The position numbers were made by a program, and so were the translations under genes. Positions 18,293-26,911 of a stretch of DNA of 64,000 nucleotides are shown here, one piece after another; the stretch's first letter is position 1; each line of letters begins with the position of its first letter. The notes below the pieces were generated by a model. That model saw only the letters and a program-made list of their open reading frames with translations. It was not told where the DNA came from and ran no database searches. This stretch comes from Rhizosphaericola mali (GTDB taxonomy: Bacteria; Bacteroidota; Bacteroidia; Chitinophagales; Chitinophagaceae), in the NCBI RefSeq assembly GCF_004337365.2, contig NZ_CP044016.1:1860001-1924000 (forward strand). The letters run 5' to 3'.

Positions 18293-20401
18293 TTATCTTA
18301 CAAAACCCATCGCAACACCACCATCTACATTTAAAATATTTCCTGTAGACTTTTCCAACAAACCATTTAGGAAAGAAAAACAAGCATTGGCAATGTCTTC
18401 CGGCAAAATCATTTCTTTCAACAAGGTTCTGTTGGCATAGTATTGCGGTAATTCTTCCACTGTAATTCCATAGGCTTTGGCACGACCTTCAGCCCAACCA
18501 CCGGCCCAGATATTAGAGTTGACAATCACCGCATCAGGATTAACAGAATTTACACGAATCTTGTCACTACCCAATTCTGCAGCTAATAATCTTGAAAGAT
18601 GTGCTTGCGCAGCTTTTGCTGAGCCATAGCCTACATTATTTGGTCCAGCAACTATAGAATTTTTTGAAACGATATTAATGATATCGCCTCCGATGTTTTG
18701 TTTTCTTAGTATAGCAACGGCGCATTTAGAAACAATAAATTGGCCTTTGGGCATGATATTGTATAGTATATCCCAATCTTCAATCGTATGCTCTGCAATA
18801 GGTTTGGAAATACTTAGTCCGGCATTATTGACTATAATATCCATACCACCGTATTTTAAAGCCGCATATTCAAATGCTTTAGCGATAGAGTTCGCATCTG
18901 TAACGTCCATCAACACTTGATCAACTTGGTCTTTGGAAGAAATTTTGACTAATTCCACTTGCGTTTCATCCAAACGCTGTTGATTGATATCATTCAATAC
19001 GATACAAGCACCTTCTAGTAAGAGTTTCTTTGCAATTGCAGCACCGATACCGCCACCACTACCTGTAACCAAAGCAATCTTTCCAGACAACGCTTTTGGC
19101 TGAGGCATTCTTTGTAGTTTAGCTTCCTCTAACAACCAATATTCAATATTGAACGCTTCTTGTCTAGGCAATGCCGTATAGTCAGATATAGCTTCCGATC
19201 CACGCATTACATTAATAGCATTGACAAAAAATTCAGAAGCAACTCTAGCGGTTTGTTTATCTTTTGCAAAAGTAAACATTCCAATACCAGGGTAAATAAT
19301 AACGACTGGATTGGCATCACGCATCGCCGGACTATTGTCATGTTTGCATGTATTGTAATAGTCTGCATACATATTTCTATAGTCAACAAATTGCGCTTCT
19401 ATTTTTTGCAAAGTATTTTTATAGTCAGAAAAATCTTCATTAGGTGCCAAATCCAAAATCAATGGTTGAATTTTGGTACGCAAAAAGTGATCTGGACAAC
19501 TTGTTCCAAGCGGCGCTAATTTTTCCAAATCGTTGGAATTTATAAATTCCAATACACGATCTGAATCCGTAAAATGACCGATCATTCTTGTTTTTTCCGA
19601 GCATAGTCCACGCAATAAGGGAGCTACATTAGCCGCTTGTTTTTTTCTACTTTCAGCAGTTTCTGCTACAATTTTTGCGCCACCGAAAACCGAACCATTT
19701 TTCTGTACACTTTCTTCTATAAACTCAGAGCATTTTTCAATAACATCTAAAGTATTCACATAGGATTCATAAGCGGTATTTCCCCAGGTAAATAAACCAT
19801 GAGACCCCAACATAATCCCTTTAATATTGGGACTTTCATCTAAACATTGTTTTAGTTTCAATCCAAGATCGAAACCAGGTCTTTGCCATTCTACCCAACC
19901 AATTTCTCCATTAAATAATTCTTGCGTAATCTTATTGCCATCTTTTGCAGCGGCTATTGCAATGGCCGCATCAGGATGCAAATGATCAATATGTTTGAAT
20001 GGTAAAAATCCATGCAAAGGCGTATCAATAGAAGGAGCTTTGGACCCCAAATCAAAAATACAATGATTGAATAGTTGTACCATTTCGTCTTCGTACTCAA
20101 TACCACGATAAACATTGGTCAAACTTCTCAATTTATCTACATATAGAGCGGCCAAACCTTTTTTTGTCAACGTACCTATATCACCACCAGAACCTTTAAT
20201 CCACATAACATCCACAGGATTACCAGTCAGAGGATCTTTCTCTACGGTCTTGCAAGAAGTGTTACCTCCTCCATAGTTAGTAATCCTTAAATCAGCGCCC
20301 AAAATATTAGAACGATAGATCAACAAAGCTACTTCATCTCCTTCTAGTTCGGCCGCTTTTTGATCATCCCATAGATAGTTTACATACTTGTAAGTCTTCA
20401 T
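18293..20401 (-). CDS. rhaD: Bifunctional rhamnulose-1-phosphate aldolase / lactaldehyde (alcohol) dehydrogenase
   Basis: This is a 702-residue fusion of two cytoplasmic enzymes. The N-terminal class II aldolase domain (about residues 20-400) has the metal-binding His residues in HIDHLHPDA and LGSHGLFTWG. It splits L-rhamnulose 1-phosphate into dihydroxyacetone phosphate and L-lactaldehyde. The C-terminal short-chain dehydrogenase domain (about 438-702) has the NAD-binding TGSGGGIG loop and the YGSAK active-site motif near residue 590, and would process lactaldehyde. This fusion is known from the RhaD/RhaEW type (the B. subtilis yuxG group). It follows rhaT by 30 bp and precedes rhaI, consistent with one catabolic operon. 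Confidence 0.95.
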   Translation of the reverse strand: MKTYKYVNYLWDDQKAAELEGDEVALLIYRSNILGADLRITNYGGGNTSCKTVEKDPLTGNPVDVMWIKGSGGDIGTLTKKGLAALYVDKLRSLTNVYRGIEYEDEMVQLFNHCIFDLGSKAPSIDTPLHGFLPFKHIDHLHPDAAIAIAAAKDGNKITQELFNGEIGWVEWQRPGFDLGLKLKQCLDESPNIKGIMLGSHGLFTWGNTAYESYVNTLDVIEKCSEFIEESVQKNGSVFGGAKIVAETAESRKKQAANVAPLLRGLCSEKTRMIGHFTDSDRVLEFINSNDLEKLAPLGTSCPDHFLRTKIQPLILDLAPNEDFSDYKNTLQKIEAQFVDYRNMYADYYNTCKHDNSPAMRDANPVVIIYPGIGMFTFAKDKQTARVASEFFVNAINVMRGSEAISDYTALPRQEAFNIEYWLLEEAKLQRMPQPKALSGKIALVTGSGGGIGAAIAKKLLLEGACIVLNDINQQRLDETQVELVKISSKDQVDQVLMDVTDANSIAKAFEYAALKYGGMDIIVNNAGLSISKPIAEHTIEDWDILYNIMPKGQFIVSKCAVAILRKQNIGGDIINIVSKNSIVAGPNNVGYGSAKAAQAHLSRLLAAELGSDKIRVNSVNPDAVIVNSNIWAGGWAEGRAKAYGITVEELPQYYANRTLLKEMILPEDIANACFSFLNGLLEKSTGNILNVDGGVAMGFVR

Positions 20402-20431
20402 AATTTTGTATTGATTAATTTTGTTTTATAG

Positions 20432-21487
20432 TTAGGCTTGTGTATTTCCCAAACCTACAAATACGATTGATATTAAGATAACTGCGATACCTGTACCTAT
20501 AGTCCACTGTGTTTTTTTGGAAGTACCTTTCCACTCTTTCAAAATCACACCCCAGAAATTGGAAATCAATATGATAAATGACATGTGTAAAATCCAGGAA
20601 CTTGGACCATTTCCTAGTTTGCTCTCTCCCATTCCGTAGAAGAAAAATTGCAAAAACCACATCGTCCCAGCAATAGCTGAAAAAAGCCAATTGCTTACTT
20701 GTGGAACGCCATTTTTCCCAAAATCACTAAATGATTTGTTTTTCAACGCAAGGCCAATACACCAGATAAAGTTGGTCGTCAAACCACCCCAAAGCAATAC
20801 GACATAACTAACATTATTTTGAAAAAGAGGATTGCATCCTAGTTCGACTGCTTTTTCGGCAAGTGGCTTTCCCGTTTCTATTCCGAAATTGAAACAAGCG
20901 CTCAATACGCCAGAAACAATCGCTGCAGTAAGACCTTTTTTAATATTGAACTCTTGTACAGAAGCTTGCTTTTGGTCATCGGCCATTTCCTTTTCTTTCA
21001 AAATACCGGCACGACCACAGATAATGATTCCCAATACACAAATAGCAATCCCAATGAGAATCGTAATACCTCCACTTTTATGAAAAATATCCGAAATACT
21101 TTCTTTGCCTTCCATTGGGTTAAATTGAAAGAAAATTGCTGGCAGCAAAGCACCGAAGACGGAACAAAAACCTAACATCACAGAATTACCTAAGGACATA
21201 CCTAAATACCTGACACCCAATCCATAAGTCAATCCTCCAATACCCCACAAAATCCCAAATCCATATGTTCTAAGCAAGACGGCCATCTCTCCATTGGCAA
21301 TAATCTCAGCGAAATTGGGTATTGTCAAATAAGCGGCCAAAGGCGGTACAATCAACCAAGAAAACAAGCCGCCCACCATCCAATATATCTCCCAATGCCA
21401 ATCTTTTACTTTTTTGAATGGTAGGTAAAAACTACCAGAAGCAAATCCTCCAATCCAATGAAATATAACACCAAGCAATGCATTCAT
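20432..21487 (-). CDS. rhaT: L-rhamnose/proton symporter RhaT
   Basis: This 351-residue inner-membrane carrier has about ten hydrophobic helices and matches the RhaT family, which imports L-rhamnose with a proton. Typical features are the N-terminal GVIFHWIGGFASGSFYLP, the paired Trp-rich segment KVKDWHWEIYW, and the C-terminal MGESKLG stretch. The start ATG at 21487 has a good Shine-Dalgarno-like GGAG five bases upstream. It is the first gene of the minus-strand rhamnose run, so the promoter controlling the whole run should lie in 21488-21600. Fucose or other deoxysugar transport is a less likely alternative because rhaI and rhaD follow directly. Confidence 0.94.
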   Translation of the reverse strand: MNALLGVIFHWIGGFASGSFYLPFKKVKDWHWEIYWMVGGLFSWLIVPPLAAYLTIPNFAEIIANGEMAVLLRTYGFGILWGIGGLTYGLGVRYLGMSLGNSVMLGFCSVFGALLPAIFFQFNPMEGKESISDIFHKSGGITILIGIAICVLGIIICGRAGILKEKEMADDQKQASVQEFNIKKGLTAAIVSGVLSACFNFGIETGKPLAEKAVELGCNPLFQNNVSYVVLLWGGLTTNFIWCIGLALKNKSFSDFGKNGVPQVSNWLFSAIAGTMWFLQFFFYGMGESKLGNGPSSWILHMSFIILISNFWGVILKEWKGTSKKTQWTIGTGIAVILISIVFVGLGNTQA

Positions 21488-21822
21488 ATAGCTCCAGTTA
21501 AATACTAACTAATAATCGTTTGTGTAAAAATACATCCGATAAATGAGCGAACTATCATGCACTATCATGTTCCATCTTATTTTTTAATTCATTACATTCT
21601 ATATTTAGTAATCATAGTATATTTTACTAATTTCCATTAAATTCATAGATGGATAACTTCTATTGGATTATATTAGTTAAACACGATTTACAATTATTTC
21701 AAAACTATTTGTTAGAGAAAGAATACACTTATTCACTTTTAACACAAAAAATTAAAATCTTTTTCAACAATATGAAAAAAATATATATTTTACCATTGAC
21801 TCACGATAAATATTTCGCCATC
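21488..21822 (-). promoter_or_regulatory. Divergent control region between rhaT and the decayed regulator
   Basis: This stretch holds no convincing gene. On the minus strand the element TATTTTTA (plus coordinates 21525-21532) resembles the Bacteroidota -7 box TAnnTTTG and lies about 38 bp before the rhaT start. A tandem 9-bp repeat lies about 20-40 bp further upstream, where the -33 contact would be. The rest is AT-rich. A promoter here is expected because rhaT heads the run; the exact start site is inferred. Confidence 0.45.
21551..21569. repeat. Tandem 9-bp repeat, candidate operator upstream of rhaT
   Basis: ACTATCATG occurs twice in a row with one base between copies. The pair is bracketed by GAAC on the left and GTTC on the right, so the whole also has short inverted ends. 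The repeat sits upstream of the putative rhaT -7 box. It may be the binding site of the LacI-type regulator whose remnant is divergent to rhaT, or of another regulator. Confidence 0.4.
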
Positions 21823-22640
21823 ATGAAAAAAAAATTACAATAATTAAAAATATCTCAAAAACACTTTGGCTTTCAACATCTAAAGTATTTAGAGCACTAA
21901 GAGATAGATGTGAAAATAGTGAGGAAACTATAAAAAAGTTGTTCTTGAATAAGCCAAAAAATAAATATTAAACCAAATCCAATTGCATTATCATTAAAAG
22001 AGCAAAGAACTTATACAATTGGTATAGTTGTAAGCGAAATTAAAAATAATTTTTATTCTCAGGTCATCAATTGAGTAGATTAAATCGTCTACCAAAAAGG
22101 CTATCAAGTCATAATTTCTTAAACCTATGAGTCCTTCGAATTAGGAAAAATGATCATTATCAATTTTGACACGAGGACCGCGGATGTTTTACTTATAGCC
22201 TCATCAGAAAATACAACAAATCTTGACAATTTATAAAATTTGAAAGAAGCTGATCTTCCAATTGTTTTTTTGATCGAGTTAAATGTCAAATAAATACACA
22301 CAAAGTAGTTGTAAATAATTTTAAAAGTTCATGTAATTTAACAGAAATCCTAATAAAAAAAGAAGGAAAAAGATTACCCACATTACAAACTCTCCACATT
22401 TCTCCAATACAATTGAGCGCTTAAATGGATACAAATCTGCACTAGAAAAAAAATGGAATTGAGTATAATGACAATTTAGTTAAATATTACTATGATACAG
22501 GCAGTTTTGCAACAGATTTACAACAAGTAATAGAAGAAATATAAGAAACTGATTGCGATGGTTTATTTTACACATTTTATGGAATAGTGTCTATTCTAGT
22601 GGTAAGACAATACGCTCTCCTTCAATAATGGAAAGCACTT
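21823..22640 (+). pseudogene. Decayed LacI-family transcriptional regulator
   Basis: No intact frame exists here, but pieces of a LacI-type regulator can be read in order across frames. The start is MKKK followed by a frame slip in a nine-A run. The DNA-binding helix-turn-helix follows as ITIIKNISKTLWLSTSKVFR. A one-base insertion near 21969 precedes the linker and core start KPNPIALSLKEQRTYTIGIV and VSEIKNNFYSQVI. Further fragments include TADVLLIASSENTTNLD, DLPIVFLIELN, YDTGSFATDLQQVIEEI and ETDCDGLFYTF, separated by stops and shifts. About 70-80 C-terminal codons appear to be missing before the convergent GH76 gene. Its divergent position suggests it once controlled the rha genes. The gene is almost certainly non-functional. 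Confidence 0.88.
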
Positions 22641-22648
22641 TATTTATA

Positions 22649-24193
22649 CTATAGTCCCTCGGCTCTCAAATCCCCCAACCTAGCAAGCATTTCTACACAT
22701 GCACCTTCATGGAGAATCTCCCAACTGGTTTGAGTTGTACCTCCTCTAAAATCATAGTTTAATAAATTTGTTTCTTTATTTCTACAATTGGACAACCAAG
22801 CATTATTTAATAACTTTTCATATGCATCTACATACTTTCTATTTTTATCTATTTTATAAAGTTCAATTAATCCTCTAAGCAATATTGCACGAAACCATAC
22901 ATGTCCATCTGGATCGATTGTATTAAATCCCGTTCCCAAAGTATATGACTGAAAATAACTCCCCCATTGTCCAAAAATAGAAGATGCGACATCCTGAGCA
23001 TCTTTTAGATAAGTATTATCCCCTGTGATATTATATAATAAAGCTGCTGCTTGAATTGCTTGTCCTGAATTATAGGTATATTTGGTTTTACCAATATTGA
23101 CAACTCTATTGCCATTGCCATCCAATCCATAGCTCATATTATCCCAATATAAATAATCCGTAGGGTCTTGTAATTTTGTTTTTACCCATTTGTAAATGTC
23201 TTTTGCACTTTGTAAATAAGCCCCATCCCCTGTTTGTTGATACAACTTTGTAGCTAATACGACTGCTGGGGCATTAGAGCATGTCATTTTACCATTATCG
23301 TTTTCCTTCCAATACACACCTCCTCCTAGGACGGTATCCGTACCAGAGCGAACAAAATTCCATACTAGTTTTGCATGATCCAAATATTTAACGTCCTTAG
23401 TTAGTTCATATAAATCAGCCATATCAATCCCTATCCAAATATTATCATCATAAAATCTTTCGTTTCCATTCTCTGGATATACTGCATACGCCTCCACGGT
23501 ATTGGATTCTCGTTGTCCTTTGGTTGTCCTAAATTTATCAATAGAAGTCAAAAGTCGATTATCCAAAGTAGACGCAATTTTAGATTTATAATTTGGGTAT
23601 CTTTCAGATGTTTCTTTTAAAGCAGCATAACCTGAAAAAGCTCCACCTTGTCCCCAGACAACAGCAGCCCCATCCCAATAACCGCCACCTTGAGGATACG
23701 TACTAGTCCAAATATCTCTAGGCTTTCCCTCTAAATATAATTTAACTAAGGAGCTCATTAAAGTATCGGCTCTTTTAAGATATAAAGGGATTGAATCTCC
23801 ATTAGAATTGAAAGAAATACTTATGGGATTGGCTCTTTGTCCTGATTTTCCTATTGCGACAGCAGTAAAAATATATTCGCCAGCATATGGAAGAGAAATA
23901 GTGAGTTTTTGACTATCTCCAGCAATAGCATCCTCTAAGATTGGATTTGGCATAGAAAATCCTATATCATTTATTGGTTGATAAGATATTTCAACTTTAT
24001 ACAACTCTTTAGAATTTGGATTATTCCAAGTGAGATTTATTTTAGTTATAGTATCAGAACTGCTAGCTTTTAAATTAGAAATAGTGGCAAAGGAATCACT
24101 TGAAGTGGTAATACCATTATCCGTATTATTTTTCCTACAAGAAATGATAGAAATAAATATTAAACTGAAAAATAGAAATAGTGAAAATTTCAT
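22649..24193 (-). CDS. GH76 alpha-1,6-mannanase-family lipoprotein
   Basis: This 514-residue protein has a lipoprotein signal (IISCRKN, Cys19), a fibronectin-type domain at about residues 35-130 and a GH76 (alpha/alpha)6 barrel. The adjacent catalytic Asp pair typical of GH76 is in RFYDDNIWIGID at about residues 247-248. Barrel motifs YWDGAAVVWGQGG and YTYNSGQAIQAAALLY also fit the family. The known activity of GH76 is endo-cleavage of alpha-1,6-mannan of fungal or mycobacterial origin. It lies 33 bp downstream of a LamG lipoprotein and forms a two-gene unit with it. No SusC/D genes accompany the pair, which is unusual for a mannan locus. Confidence 0.88.
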   Translation of the reverse strand: MKFSLFLFFSLIFISIISCRKNNTDNGITTSSDSFATISNLKASSSDTITKINLTWNNPNSKELYKVEISYQPINDIGFSMPNPILEDAIAGDSQKLTISLPYAGEYIFTAVAIGKSGQRANPISISFNSNGDSIPLYLKRADTLMSSLVKLYLEGKPRDIWTSTYPQGGGYWDGAAVVWGQGGAFSGYAALKETSERYPNYKSKIASTLDNRLLTSIDKFRTTKGQRESNTVEAYAVYPENGNERFYDDNIWIGIDMADLYELTKDVKYLDHAKLVWNFVRSGTDTVLGGGVYWKENDNGKMTCSNAPAVVLATKLYQQTGDGAYLQSAKDIYKWVKTKLQDPTDYLYWDNMSYGLDGNGNRVVNIGKTKYTYNSGQAIQAAALLYNITGDNTYLKDAQDVASSIFGQWGSYFQSYTLGTGFNTIDPDGHVWFRAILLRGLIELYKIDKNRKYVDAYEKLLNNAWLSNCRNKETNLLNYDFRGGTTQTSWEILHEGACVEMLARLGDLRAEGL

Positions 24194-24226
24194 AAAATAA
24201 GTTTTTGAATTTTGGCGTAATAAAAA

Positions 24227-25552
24227 TTATTGAGGACATCCCTTCTGTATAAATGAAGTCGCAGGAACTACTACACTCCCATAATTACCACCCTCAATTT
24301 TAGAAAAATGTAAAGCCGTAGAGTATTTACTATTATTAATATCTTCCAAATAATAAGTAGATATTCCAGCTGAAAAATTCCAGTTGGCAATCAGCCCATT
24401 GTTATCTGAGATTTGAAATTTGCACATATCTTCTTTTAATTGATTTGCATTACGTATTACTTTCCAAACCCTAGCCATAGAAACAGCTCCTTGCATAGCC
24501 CTAAAGTCTTGTCCAGCAGCTCTTCCTATTTCAAATCGATTACCATCTCCACTTGATGCAATATTTACAAAACGATGAGACGTATCCTGGCGATTAACAA
24601 TAAGTTTATCTTCTTTTCCATCAATATAAAATCTATATTTATCTACTACGTTGGCCTGATTTCCATCCACAGTTAAAGCCAAATGTATCCATTGATTTAA
24701 TGGAATAGATGAGGAGGTTTCTAACATAATCCCATCATTAAGCCCCGCTATTTCTAGTGGATGTGTCGGTTTATAATCATCATACTTACCCCTAATTATT
24801 AAATTATTTTCTAATCCCATAATTGTTTGTAGTCCTCGGTAACCAGTTAATTTACAGGTTATTTCAAAGGTGACCTGCTTGCAATTCGTATAGTCTGGAT
24901 CGACAACAGCAATATCTTTAAAATTTGCATATCCAAAATAGGCGCTTGCAAAATCAAAACTATAATCCTTGCCATTAACGTAGATTGGGATCGATACCCT
25001 TTGAGCGGATCCATCTTTTAATTCAATATTAGAATTCCCATTTTGTTTTGCAATAACGATAATAGTAGAATCATTTATCCACTTTGTTTTTATAATAGAA
25101 GAATCAACAATATTTAGGCTATAAGGCTTATTGCCGCTTAAAATTTGAATAGTGTCACATCCTTGCTGATAGTCGATATGTACGCTATCTTTATTTAAAA
25201 TGAATGCCTGCTCATTTTTAACGATAACATTTAGATATAGTTTCGCACCATTTTTATCTGTTATTAAAATAAAAGTTTGTCCATAATGCATACTTTTAGC
25301 GGCTTTTAAGACTACACTATCATTTTTTATATCTGCTGATACAATAGTATCATTCGATGATTTAGCGGAGTAGCCGCCACCTCCGCCTTGTATTTTTATT
25401 GAAAATACTGCATTTGGTCTTAAGATTATTTCTGAATTTTCTACGGCAAGCTTTTGTATGGACGATGTTTCATTTTCTTTTTTACAAGCAAAGAATAGAA
25501 TTTGAAAAAACAGGACAGCTAAGCTAAAAAAACGTAAGTTTTGTGTTGGCAT
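24227..25552 (-). CDS. LamG/concanavalin-like surface lipoprotein
   Basis: This 441-residue lipoprotein (lipobox ILFFAC, Cys23) has two beta-rich Ig-like segments at about residues 35-200 and a LamG-type concanavalin-like domain at about 205-430. Markers of the latter are PLEIAGLNDGIMLETS, NQWIHLALTVDG, YRFYIDGKED and MARVWKVIRNANQLKEDM. Such proteins in Bacteroidota usually bind glycans at the cell surface. Being the first gene of a pair with GH76, it probably presents mannan to the enzyme. No catalytic residues could be recognised. Transcription would start in the 233-bp gap that it shares with the divergent PPC gene. Confidence 0.75.
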   Translation of the reverse strand: MPTQNLRFFSLAVLFFQILFFACKKENETSSIQKLAVENSEIILRPNAVFSIKIQGGGGGYSAKSSNDTIVSADIKNDSVVLKAAKSMHYGQTFILITDKNGAKLYLNVIVKNEQAFILNKDSVHIDYQQGCDTIQILSGNKPYSLNIVDSSIIKTKWINDSTIIVIAKQNGNSNIELKDGSAQRVSIPIYVNGKDYSFDFASAYFGYANFKDIAVVDPDYTNCKQVTFEITCKLTGYRGLQTIMGLENNLIIRGKYDDYKPTHPLEIAGLNDGIMLETSSSIPLNQWIHLALTVDGNQANVVDKYRFYIDGKEDKLIVNRQDTSHRFVNIASSGDGNRFEIGRAAGQDFRAMQGAVSMARVWKVIRNANQLKEDMCKFQISDNNGLIANWNFSAGISTYYLEDINNSKYSTALHFSKIEGGNYGSVVVPATSFIQKGCPQ

Positions 25553-25785
25553 AAATTTTCATTTGGCTATGAATACAAATTTCAATTACTCATTATATAG
25601 TCAAACAAAATATGCAATTCCGCTATTTGTAAAATAAAAACAAGTTAAAATTTCTTAAATATTAGCAGACTATTTCACGATATTATATGATCAATAATTA
25701 CACATTAAAGTTTTATTATCAAAAAATTATGTCAACAATTCATTACCATTTTTTGTAATATAATCAAACAATCAAATTACGATCT

Positions 25786-26313
25786 ATGAAAACATTGCAA
25801 AAAGCTATTTTCTTGCTATCCATCTTGATCATTTTTAAATCAAACATTATGAAAGCACAAGTAATTAATGGCACCTTATGGAAAGCCAAAAAAGTGGACA
25901 ACACTTATATATTGAGTATTAATGACAAAGCGAATTTGTTGGATGCTTTCGCTGATTTTGTCACGGTTAACAAGATACCCGCGGGATCAATTATTGGTTT
26001 GGCTGCGATAAATGAAGCAACACTTCGCTTTTTTGATCCAACAACTAAAAAGTACATTGATAAAACTTTTAAGGAGCAAATGGAAATGTCGAATCTAACT
26101 GGGAATATATCGACCAAAGATGGCAAACCTTATTTACATATTCATGTCACTTTGGGAAGAAGAGATTACAGTGCATTGGCAGGACATTTGCAGGATGCAA
26201 AAATTAGAGGCGCAGGCGAATTTATAGTTACACCTATCAATAGCGACGTAGAGCGTACTTTTTCAGATGAAGTAGGACTTAATTTCTATGATTTTGAAAA
26301 ATCGGCAAATTAA
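25786..26313 (+). CDS. Exported PPC/DUF296-domain protein
   Basis: This 175-residue protein holds one PPC (DUF296) domain, the fold found in plant AT-hook proteins and in many bacterial proteins of unknown role. The conserved metal-binding His set is visible as HIHVTLGR and AGHL (His118, His120, His134), and the GSIIGLAAINEATL strand also fits. Residues 1-24 form a hydrophobic signal-like segment ending IMKAQ, so the protein is probably exported, which would rule out a nucleoid role. It heads a plus-strand set with DJ-1/PfpI, aldo/keto reductase and SDR genes. Its biochemical function is unknown. Confidence 0.8.
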   Translation: MKTLQKAIFLLSILIIFKSNIMKAQVINGTLWKAKKVDNTYILSINDKANLLDAFADFVTVNKIPAGSIIGLAAINEATLRFFDPTTKKYIDKTFKEQMEMSNLTGNISTKDGKPYLHIHVTLGRRDYSALAGHLQDAKIRGAGEFIVTPINSDVERTFSDEVGLNFYDFEKSAN

Positions 26314-26359
26314 TATTAGATTATTTGACCTGAATCATTAACCTAAAAACATTTTAATT

Positions 26360-26899
26360 ATGAGCCAATTAAATGAAAAAAAAGTAGCCATCTTAAGTGA
26401 AAACGGTTTTGAAGAAGTGGAATTAACTAGCCCTAAACAAGCTTTAGAAGCCGCAGGCGTAAAAGTAGATGTAATTTCTCCGCAAGAAAAAACCATCAAA
26501 GCATGGGATGTCGATAAATGGGGGAAAGACTATAATGTCGACATTCCGCTAGATAAAGCCGATGCAAGTCAATACAATGCACTTCTATTGCCAGGAGGCG
26601 TTTTAAATCCTGATAGTTTGCGAATTAATGACAAAGCTTTAGCTTTTATCAAAAAATTTGAGGACGAAGGTAAAATCATCGCTTCCATCTGTCATGGCCC
26701 TTGGACTTTAGCGGAAACAGGTTATTTAAAAGGTAGGAAAGTTACCTCATTTAAGTCCATCAGTACCGATCTAAAAAATGCAGGTGCCGATTGGTCTGAT
26801 CAAGAGGTTGTCATTGATAACAATTTGATAACAAGTAGATTTCCGGATGATTTACCCGCATTTAACAAAGCATTCATTGCAGCATTAGAAGCGAAATAA
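26360..26899 (+). CDS. DJ-1/PfpI family protein (type 1 glutamine-amidotransferase fold)
   Basis: This 179-residue cytoplasmic protein belongs to the PfpI branch of the DJ-1 superfamily. It has the acidic residue in NGFEEVEL (Glu18), the LLLPGG strand, and the nucleophile elbow ASICHGPW with Cys111 and His112. PfpI/YhbO relatives are reported as stress-protective proteins acting on glyoxal-type damage or as peptidases. It lies 46 bp after the PPC gene and 12 bp before the aldo/keto reductase. A stress or aldehyde-handling role for the cluster is inference. Confidence 0.9.
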   Translation: MSQLNEKKVAILSENGFEEVELTSPKQALEAAGVKVDVISPQEKTIKAWDVDKWGKDYNVDIPLDKADASQYNALLLPGGVLNPDSLRINDKALAFIKKFEDEGKIIASICHGPWTLAETGYLKGRKVTSFKSISTDLKNAGADWSDQEVVIDNNLITSRFPDDLPAFNKAFIAALEAK

Positions 26900-26911
26900 A
26901 TTTTGGAAAAA

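Noticed and set aside
21649-21843. A 64-codon plus-strand frame upstream of the LacI remnant
   Set aside because: It is AT-rich with biased Lys/Ile/Leu content, runs into the start of the decayed regulator, and has no family resemblance.
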